Below are positions 6,826 to 12,765 of a stretch of DNA of 15,142 nt, in pieces. Below the pieces are notes generated by a model, which saw nothing but the letters and a program-made list of their open reading frames with translations, ran no database searches and was not told the origin of the DNA. How positions within the stretch are numbered: position 1 is the stretch's first letter; each line of letters starts with the position of its first letter. The DNA lies in NCBI GenBank assembly GCA_028292345.1, contig JAQGMN010000483.1, forward strand, positions 1-15,142, given 5' to 3'. A program made the position numbers and the translations under genes. Source of the DNA: Polaromonas sp. GTDB lineage: Bacteria > Pseudomonadota > Gammaproteobacteria > Burkholderiales > Burkholderiaceae_C.

Positions 6826-8591
6826 CCAAATTCAATTCAACAAAAATCGTGGCCCCGGCACTAAAACAGACGCTGCTGCGCAGGCTGGCGCGCGTGTGGC
6901 CCTATTTCAGCGGCTCGCGGGCAGGCTGGGCGCTGGCCATCGGGTCCACCATCGTGGCCTCGGCGACCGAGCCTTTTGTGCCTGCCTTGCTCAAGCCCTT
7001 GCTGGATCGCGGATTCCAGCAGGATTCACTGAATCTCTGGCTGGTTCCCGTCACGCTGATGCTGCTGTTCATCATCCGGGGACTGTCGGGATTTCTGGCG
7101 CAGTTCGCGCTGGCCAAGGTGACCAATGATGGTTTGCTGGAACTGCGAAAAGCCATGTTTGGCAAACTGCTCAGTGCCCGGCTGAGCCTGTTTTCCGACC
7201 AAAGCTCCAGCATGATTGCCAATACGGTCGTGTATGAAGTGTTCAATGGCTCGTCAGCGCTGATCAATGCGGTCATGCGGCTGGCGCGTGATGTTCTGAC
7301 GCTGCTGGCGCTCATCGCCTACCTGGTCTACCTCAACTGGAAGCTCACGCTGATCGTCGGTTTTCTGTTTCCGGCCGTGGCGCTGGTCATTCAGGTTCTC
7401 TCCAAGCGCCTCTACCGCTTGACCAAAGAAAGCCAGACGGCCACGGACAGCCTGGCCTACGTGGTGGAAGAAAATGTCATGGCGCACCGCGATGTCCGCC
7501 TGCATGGCGCACAGGCCGCCCAGGCCACCCGTTTTGACAACCTGAGCCATTCGCTGCGCGGCCTGTCGATGAAATCGACCGCGGCTTACGCCGGCATGAG
7601 CGCCATCACGCAGGTGCTCGCCGCCATGGCGCTTTCGGCGGTGATTTCGATTGCACTGATGCAAAGCGCGGAAAACACCACGACCGTGGGGGGTTTCGTG
7701 GCTTTTGTCACCGCCATGCTGCTGCTGATCGCGCCCATCAAAAGCCTGTCGGACGCCGCCACGCCCATCACCCGGGGGCTTGCGGCCGTGGAGCGCGGCC
7801 TGGACCTCATGGAATTGACCCCCGACGAAAGCAGCGGCCATTTTGTCAAGGCAAGAGCTGTCGGCGACATCGAATTTTCGGGTGTCAGTGTTGCCTACAA
7901 GGCCGATGCGATGCCCGTGCTTCAGGATTTCAGCCTGGCCATTTCTGCCGGAGAAACGCTGGCCATCGTGGGAGCTTCGGGTTCCGGCAAGACCACTTTG
8001 GTGAACCTGCTGCCCCGTTTTATCGAAATCACCGAGGGCCGCATTACCCTGGATGGCGAGGAGATTCGCGGCTGGGACCTGGCGTGCCTGCGTTCGCAGT
8101 TTGCGGTGGTCAGCCAGCATGTGGTGATGCTCAACAGCAGCATTGCCGACAATGTGTCACTGGGGCAGCCGGTCAATGCGGCCCGGGTCACGGACTGCCT
8201 GGAAGCGGCAAACCTGGCGTCCCTGCTGGCCGGACTGCCTGAAGGTCTGGACACCCTGCTGGGCCACAATGCGATGCAGTTATCGGGCGGCCAGCGCCAG
8301 CGGCTGGCAATTGCGCGCGCCCTCTACAAGGATGCGCCGATTCTGATTCTTGATGAAGCCACCTCGGCGCTGGACACCGAGTCCGAGATTGCAGTGCAGG
8401 AAGCCATTCGGCGGCTGACCACGGGGCGTACCTCGCTGGTGATTGCGCACCGCCTGTCCACCATCCAGAACGCTGACCGCATCATCATGATGGACGCAGG
8501 GCGGATCATCGAGTCGGGCACGCACAAGCAATTGCTTGCCATGAACGGCGCATTTGCCCATCTTTACCGTTTGGGTTTTCAATCCGCCTGA
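6822..8591 (+). CDS. msbA: Lipid A export ABC transporter MsbA
   Basis: A 589-residue ABC exporter half-transporter that flips lipid A-core across the inner membrane and acts as a homodimer. The N-terminal exporter-type membrane domain (about 30-330, six helices) is followed by a complete ATPase. Visible motifs are Walker A GASGSGKT (384-391), signature LSGGQ (487-491), Walker B ILILDEATSALD with Asp511/Glu512, and switch His543 in IAHRLST. The C-terminus is the usual length. The GTG start overlaps the stop of the ligase gene (GTGA). Gene order next to a ligase-like protein and LPS glycosyltransferases supports MsbA over a drug exporter. It is noticeably more GC-rich than the genes to its left. 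Confidence 0.94.
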   Translation: MTKFNSTKIVAPALKQTLLRRLARVWPYFSGSRAGWALAIGSTIVASATEPFVPALLKPLLDRGFQQDSLNLWLVPVTLMLLFIIRGLSGFLAQFALAKVTNDGLLELRKAMFGKLLSARLSLFSDQSSSMIANTVVYEVFNGSSALINAVMRLARDVLTLLALIAYLVYLNWKLTLIVGFLFPAVALVIQVLSKRLYRLTKESQTATDSLAYVVEENVMAHRDVRLHGAQAAQATRFDNLSHSLRGLSMKSTAAYAGMSAITQVLAAMALSAVISIALMQSAENTTTVGGFVAFVTAMLLLIAPIKSLSDAATPITRGLAAVERGLDLMELTPDESSGHFVKARAVGDIEFSGVSVAYKADAMPVLQDFSLAISAGETLAIVGASGSGKTTLVNLLPRFIEITEGRITLDGEEIRGWDLACLRSQFAVVSQHVVMLNSSIADNVSLGQPVNAARVTDCLEAANLASLLAGLPEGLDTLLGHNAMQLSGGQRQRLAIARALYKDAPILILDEATSALDTESEIAVQEAIRRLTTGRTSLVIAHRLSTIQNADRIIMMDAGRIIESGTHKQLLAMNGAFAHLYRLGFQSA

Positions 8592-8663
8592 ATGGTTCCG
8601 GCGCAGCAGGTTCCACCATGAAACCTGATTTTCGGGATGATCAGGAACGCAAAGCAGTCCAGG

Positions 8664-9320
8664 TCAGCCAGCCAGCCTGCCCTGCTGGCTGGCAAAGGCA
8701 GCCATGTCGGCATGAAAGTCGCTGTCGCCGCCACGGGTTGCCTGGTGATCGACAGGCGGTTCGGGCATTTCGCCCAAAAACAATTCACGCAGGATGCCGG
8801 CATCAGGCACGTTGAAGGCACTGGTCACGATGTAGGCAATACCGCAATCGAGCAGCAGCCCCTTTTTCAGTTCCCGGCTGGCATGGCTGCCCTCGTGCTT
8901 GCCCAGTACATCCACGCAACCGACAACCTTGCCGTTCAGGTTGCAAACGGTGAAGGTCGTGTAGAGGCCGCCAAGCATTTCCAGCCATTGATCGCTTTGA
9001 AGCAGACGGTCATTGTGAATGGCGGCATTTCTTGCCGAACCGGCCATCGGCGTTTCGCGCAATTGGGTGAACCGCAGGATGGGAACCTTGACCATGACCG
9101 CATGGTCATGAAAAGCGCTTCTCAGCGAATTCCACACTTCCTGCTCGGGGTTGCTGACAATCGGTCTTCCCCGCAAAGGCCACATGCCCGGCAGCGGCAA
9201 TGCCAGTTTGTTGCCGGCCTTGCGCCGATCCAGCCACACGGCCCACAGCCAGGCACCCGCCAGCATGCCGGCCAGCAGACTCAATACCGATACCATGACG
9301 GGCCATTCATTCAAGATCAC
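8664..9320 (-). CDS. Membrane-anchored DUF2726-like protein of unknown function
   Basis: The 218-residue protein starts with a probable transmembrane segment (about residues 9-30, rich in Val/Leu/Ala/Trp, then DRRK), leaving the rest cytoplasmic. The soluble part begins GRPIVSNPEQEVWNSL and continues through KVPILRFTQLRE to VCNLNGKVVGCVDVL and KGLLLDCGIAYI. This layout, a terminus-labelled E..W..L helix, an internal strand and a D-x-L core, resembles DUF2726 proteins, whose fold has been compared to restriction-endonuclease-like nucleases. The family call is from memory of the pattern, not a search. GTG 9320 with CGGGG upstream is the start used; ATG 9296 is a fair alternative. It is convergent with msbA, 72 bases apart, and no partner gene is evident. 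Confidence 0.72.
   Translation of the reverse strand: MILNEWPVMVSVLSLLAGMLAGAWLWAVWLDRRKAGNKLALPLPGMWPLRGRPIVSNPEQEVWNSLRSAFHDHAVMVKVPILRFTQLRETPMAGSARNAAIHNDRLLQSDQWLEMLGGLYTTFTVCNLNGKVVGCVDVLGKHEGSHASRELKKGLLLDCGIAYIVTSAFNVPDAGILRELFLGEMPEPPVDHQATRGGDSDFHADMAAFASQQGRLAG
8667..8693. repeat. Perfect 10-base inverted repeat, possible bidirectional terminator hairpin
   Basis: GCCAGCCAGC at 8667-8676 and its exact reverse complement GCTGGCTGGC at 8684-8693 flank a 7-base loop. The hairpin lies between the ends of the convergent msbA and DUF2726-like genes and encodes the last residues of the latter. There is no T-tract on either side, so it is not a classic intrinsic terminator. It may still halt or protect transcripts from both directions. 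Confidence 0.5.
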
Positions 9321-9705
9321 TTACCCCGGGTTGCGCTTGGTGCCTTGCCGGCGGGTTGCCGACCTCAAGGCAGGTTCCAGCGCCAATTATGTAACAAAGC
9401 AATTCTTCATCATGAACCAGATGGCCGTGCATGGCAACCGGATTCATCGGCTGGCATGGCGCTTGCACGCGTTAACATCGCCTGCGTAATTTTTTAGTGC
9501 ATGCCGTGATTTCGCGCATGGCCTATTGCCCGCCCTCCTTTACTTTTACCCCTTCAAGCCCATCATGAATCTTTCGTACAGACTTTCGGCCGCTGCCGGC
9601 ACCTCTTGGATGGCACCCGTCACGCGCTCGCGGCCGGAACGCAGGAATGGCACCCACATCGCGGCATCCGTGCTGCGCGTTCGCTGAACACCGGCCGGAT
9701 TCGCC
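9321..9705. other. 385-base region without a confident gene, upstream of the ABC permease
   Basis: Two overlapping small ORFs are open here. On plus, 9565-9687 codes for 40 Arg-rich residues ending 18 bases before the permease. On minus, 9546-9707 codes for 53 residues whose C-terminal half (about AIQEVPAAAESLYERFMMGL) has a more protein-like composition. I recognise neither, and third-position GC does not separate them. One may be the worn end of a lost gene. A binding-protein gene, usual beside such permeases, is absent. Confidence 0.5.
9463..9492 (+). promoter_or_regulatory. Weak candidate sigma-70 promoter for the ABC transporter genes
   Basis: TTGCAC (9463-9468) and TAATTT (9487-9492) are separated by 18 bases. 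They lie about 210 bases upstream of the permease ATG, in the only sizeable gap before it. The match is modest, and sequences this close to consensus occur by chance, so this is a suggestion only. Confidence 0.25.
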
Positions 9706-10450
9706 ATGGAGCAAGTTCTCTGGTTCGGCTGGTTTCGCGCCGACATCGTTTCCCAATACGCCGGCCTGTTCTGGCGCGGCCTGCAAATGACGATAGCCGT
9801 GACTCTGATCTGCATCGTGCAGGGCACGGCGCTGGGCCTGGCTGTTGGCCTGGCGCGCGTCGCCGAAGCGCGCCATGCGCCGGCCAGGCAAATGTGCAAA
9901 TACCTGCTGCAGTGGCCGGCGGCGGTGTATGTCAGCTTTTTCCGGGGCACGCCGCTGTTCGTGCAGATCCTGCTGATTCACTTTGCCCTGCTGCCGCTGT
10001 TCATCAACCCGACCGACGGGCTGCTCATTTCGGGCGAATCGGCGCGCGACCTGAAGCAAAACTATGGCGCCTTCCTGTCGGGCGTGGTGGCCTTGACGCT
10101 CAATTCAGGCGCCTATATCTCGGAGATTTTCCGGGCCGGCATCCAGTCGATTGACCGCGGCCAGGTCGAGGCGTCCCGCTCGCTGGGCATGTCGTTTCCC
10201 CGCACGATGTACCACATCGTCCTGCCGCAGGCGTTTCGCCGGATGCTGCCGCCGCTGGGCAACAACGCGATTTCGCTGCTCAAGGACTCTTCGCTGATCT
10301 CGGCCATCGGCCTGGCCGAACTGGCCTATGCGGCGCGCACCGTGGCGGGCGCCTATTCCCGCTACTGGGAGCCGTATCTCACGATCTCGCTCATGTATTG
10401 GGTACTCACGCTGGGCCTGGCCTATGGCGTGAAACGACTGGAGGCACGTT

Positions 10451-10473
<23 letters not shown>
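9706..10473 (+). CDS. Polar amino acid ABC transporter permease (HisM/GlnP family)
   Basis: The 255-residue inner membrane permease belongs to the His/Glu/Gln/Arg uptake family. It has an N-terminal TM region (WRGLQMTIAVTLICIV), the conserved FFRGTPLFVQI block (about 83-93), and the EAA loop EASRSLGMSFPRTMYHIVLPQ followed by LPPLGNNAISLLKDSSL; that loop docks onto the ATPase. It has about five hydrophobic segments and normal length, with no stop or frameshift. The ATG at 9706 is preceded by no strong ribosome site. Its last 23 bases overlap the ATPase gene, the usual arrangement. Because that ATPase gene is disrupted and no binding protein is beside it, the permease is probably non-functional or dependent on subunits encoded elsewhere. 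The substrate cannot be assigned. Confidence 0.92.
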
Positions 10474-11182
<709 letters not shown>

Positions 11183-11247
11183 ACGCGCCGCCGCGCAAAA
11201 AAATTTAACAGATTCTGCCTTTTGCGCAATAATCACGGGCGCAAGCA

Positions 11248-11264
11248 GCTATAAATAAAATAGC
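11248..11264. repeat. Short palindromic intergenic repeat, GCTAT-N7-ATAGC
   Basis: GCTAT (11248-11252) and ATAGC (11260-11264) are exact inverted arms around a 7-base AT-rich spacer. On the minus strand they are followed by TGCTTGCGC. It lies between the converging ATPase pseudogene and the DUF3820 gene. A second copy with the same arm spacing occurs at 12643-12659. I associate such elements with Comamonadaceae intergenic regions; that link is from memory. Confidence 0.5.
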
Positions 11265-11284
11265 ATCCTCACCGTGGCCCGCTT

Positions 11285-11497
11285 TCAGCGCCTGCGCAGC
11301 GGATCGAGCAGATGCGACAGCCCGTTGTGGTCGATTTCCTGCATCAGCGCCAGCAGGCGGCCGATTTCCCCCTTCGGAAAACCTTCGCGGGCAAACCAGT
11401 TCAGGTAGTTGCCCGGCAGGTCGGCAATCGGCGTGCCCTTGTATTTGCCGAAGGGCATGACGCGCGTCAGCAGCAGCGCAAGGTCCTCGGGATTCAT
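11285..11497 (-). CDS. DUF3820 (QSregVF_b-like) small protein
   Basis: A 70-residue protein with the family core MPFGKYKGTPIADLPGNYLNWF (residues 14-35) followed by a helix EIGRLLALMQEI and a basic tail RRR. DUF3820 proteins (named for a putative quorum-sensing-regulated virulence factor) have no proven function. The same FGK.KG...LP..YL.W pattern also occurs as a small domain attached to some DnaQ-like exonucleases, so a nucleic-acid role is possible but unproven. The ATG at 11497 was chosen because a longer frame reaching 11806 only shadows yciH. It starts 2 bases after the yciH stop, with AGGCGG inside the yciH end as ribosome site, so the two are co-translated. Confidence 0.85.
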   Translation of the reverse strand: MNPEDLALLLTRVMPFGKYKGTPIADLPGNYLNWFAREGFPKGEIGRLLALMQEIDHNGLSHLLDPLRRR

Positions 11498-11499
11498 GG

Positions 11500-11862
11500 T
11501 CAGCCGCCTGCCCTTTTGGCGGCAAAGCCCTGTTTGGCCAGGGCCTGCATCACCTGCTCGCAGTGGTCGCCCTGCACTTCGATCACGCCGTCCTTGACGG
11601 TTCCGCCCGAGCCGCAGGCGGCCTTGAGCTGCTTGCCCAGCTGCACCAGCGCCGGCTCGCCAAGCGCCAGGCCGGTCACCAGGGTGACGGTTTTTCCACC
11701 GCGTCCCTTGGTGCTTCGTGACACGCGCGCCACGCCGTCGGACTTGGGCAGCACTTTGGCAAGCCTGCAGATGCAGGCGGATGCCGGCTTGCGGCAGCCG
11801 GGGCACATGCGTCCGGCGTCGGTTGAATACACGAGGCCGGTGGCGGATAAAGCTTTTTTCAT
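11500..11862 (-). CDS. yciH: SUI1/eIF1-family translation factor YciH
   Basis: The 120-residue protein resembles bacterial YciH, a homologue of eukaryotic eIF1 thought to affect start-codon fidelity or translation under stress. An N-terminal metal-binding-like motif CPGCRKPASACIC (Cys20, 23, 30, 32) precedes the SUI1 domain (about 46-116), with RSTKGRGGKTVTLVTGL, the basic loop CGSGGTVKDG and the closing IEVQGDHCEQV. ATG 11862 gives the typical MKKA-type N-terminus; an upstream GTG at 11925 would add unrelated residues. There is no clear Shine-Dalgarno. It leads a two-gene unit with the DUF3820 gene and sits 77 bases after the gene for a small exported protein, with no obvious terminator between. 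Confidence 0.92.
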   Translation of the reverse strand: MKKALSATGLVYSTDAGRMCPGCRKPASACICRLAKVLPKSDGVARVSRSTKGRGGKTVTLVTGLALGEPALVQLGKQLKAACGSGGTVKDGVIEVQGDHCEQVMQALAKQGFAAKRAGG

Positions 11863-11939
11863 GGTCTGGACGTTGATGGATGCCCGGTGCCCGCCTTCAG
11901 AAATCTGCTGTCGGAAGGAAAACACCGGCTCCGGGTATT

Positions 11940-12374
11940 TTAATTATTGGTGATGGTAGAGGTATGGCAGGCCGCCCGGATGATCCGCAGGTGGGGGTTG
12001 GGCTCGACATCGCGAAATTGCATCAACCGGGGTTCGTCCTGCGAATACACCCGCCGCAGGTAGGGCTCGCCCTTCCAGGCAGGCAGGCGGTAAAAATCGA
12101 TCGACAGGTAGCGGGCGGTGTTGCTGGGGCAATCGAAAAGCACATCGGACACATACGAGCGGTAGGGCTCGCCGTCCCAGCTGACGCGGTCTTCCGAGCG
12201 GCTGACCCGGACCCGCAGGATGCGCGTCGGGCCCGTGACGGAAACGGGGGTGGGGTCCACCTCGATGGTGTTGACGCTTTCCTTGGCCGCGTCGCCCATG
12301 ACGGTGAACCAGTCCGTCGCAGCGTGCGCCAGCGTGCAGCACCACAGGCAGCACGCGATGAACAAATTTTTCAT
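11940..12374 (-). CDS. Small exported protein, possibly surface-adhesin E-like
   Basis: A 144-residue protein with a signal peptide (residues 1-18, ending LAHA) and a mature beta-rich part starting TDWFTVMGD. A central segment RVRVSRSEDRVSWDGEPYRSYVSDVLFDCPS carries one Cys, followed by ARYLSIDFYRLPAW. This layout resembles small periplasmic or surface proteins annotated as surface-adhesin E-like in Burkholderiales; the assignment is tentative. Adhesion itself is not shown. ATG 12374 is chosen because the signal peptide starts there and GGTGAAG precedes it; an upstream ORF start at 12482 adds Cys-rich, non-signal sequence. It is transcribed toward yciH and could be co-transcribed with it. Confidence 0.7.
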   Translation of the reverse strand: MKNLFIACCLWCCTLAHAATDWFTVMGDAAKESVNTIEVDPTPVSVTGPTRILRVRVSRSEDRVSWDGEPYRSYVSDVLFDCPSNTARYLSIDFYRLPAWKGEPYLRRVYSQDEPRLMQFRDVEPNPHLRIIRAACHTSTITNN

Positions 12375-12515
12375 ATTCGCTTCACCCGTGATTTCAGGTT
12401 TTTTACAGGGCAAATCCGGGCCTGATGGACTACGCAAAAACGCAGGAAGCTGACCGAATCCGAAGCAATCGCAAAGCAACAATTATGAATCGGCAATGAT
12501 CCAGCCCCATCGGCA

Positions 12516-12650
12516 ATGGGTAACCAGCCAGCAGCTTTCAAAGGTATCAAACGATTGCTGACTGCAGCACCGGAAAAGGCCGATTGCCTGAAAGAAACCG
12601 CCCCTTATTTCCATCACGACAATCAGCTGACCGATTTTTTAAGCTACTGA
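12516..12650 (+). CDS. Possible small ORF, 44 residues, unrecognised
   Basis: ATG 12516 opens a frame ending TGA 12648-12650. The protein begins MGNQPAAFKG and ends NQLTDFLSY, with balanced composition (Lys, Asp, Glu, His, two aromatic pairs) and mostly ordinary codons. The frame is open back to a TGA at 12486-12488. No ribosome site is evident. Its stop lies inside the GCTAC-N7-ATAGC repeat. It may be a small gene, the 3' remnant of a lost gene, or chance; I do not recognise it. Confidence 0.25.
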   Translation: MGNQPAAFKGIKRLLTAAPEKADCLKETAPYFHHDNQLTDFLSY

Positions 12651-12659
12651 TTTCATAGC
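12643..12659. repeat. Intergenic repeat, GCTAC-N7-ATAGC (imperfect palindrome)
   Basis: GCTAC (12643-12647) and ATAGC (12655-12659) pair at four of five positions, with the same 7-base spacing as the copy at 11248-11264. It is followed by GCAATATGCTTGG. It probably belongs to the same dispersed family. Confidence 0.42.
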
Positions 12660-12765
12660 GCAATATGCTTGGCCCACCTGCGAAAACGGCCTGTTTGATG
12701 CTCAATAGTTGTTTGATGGTTAAAACCAGTGCGCGACAAGCCCTGCACCCCGGGCCTGTCTGCGT

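Larger units (their letters stand above)
12375..12765. other. 391-base intergenic region between the exported protein gene and the penicillin-binding protein gene
   Basis: It holds the upstream region of the exported protein gene, a 10-base direct repeat ATCGGCAATG at 12489-12498 and 12509-12518, a possible 44-residue plus-strand ORF (12516-12650), and a GCTAC-N7-ATAGC repeat (12643-12659). I found no convincing promoter or intrinsic terminator, and no tRNA or riboswitch fold. Confidence 0.6.

Noticed and set aside
7254..8120. 288-codon minus-strand ORF within msbA
   Set aside because: It lies antisense to the full MsbA frame, which has all ABC motifs; the reverse translation is His/Gln/Gly-rich and resembles no family.
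8637..9497. 286-codon plus-strand ORF opposite the DUF2726-like gene
   Set aside because: The minus frame has a membrane helix and domain-like pattern, whereas the plus frame shows only shadow composition and would also read through the hairpin.
9523..10059. Long minus-strand ORF opposite the permease N-terminus
   Set aside because: It is antisense to a clear permease with conserved motifs, and its Arg/Gln-rich composition is that of a GC-rich shadow frame.
11185..11210. GCGC-CGCC-GCGC followed by A7T3 as an intrinsic terminator for the ATPase gene
   Set aside because: The stem is only 4 bases and the tract after it on the plus strand is A-rich rather than T-rich.
11900..11945. CCGG-AG-CCGG hairpin downstream of the exported protein gene
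   Set aside because: The loop would be 2 bases and pairing beyond CCGG needs a bulge; it is not a credible terminator.
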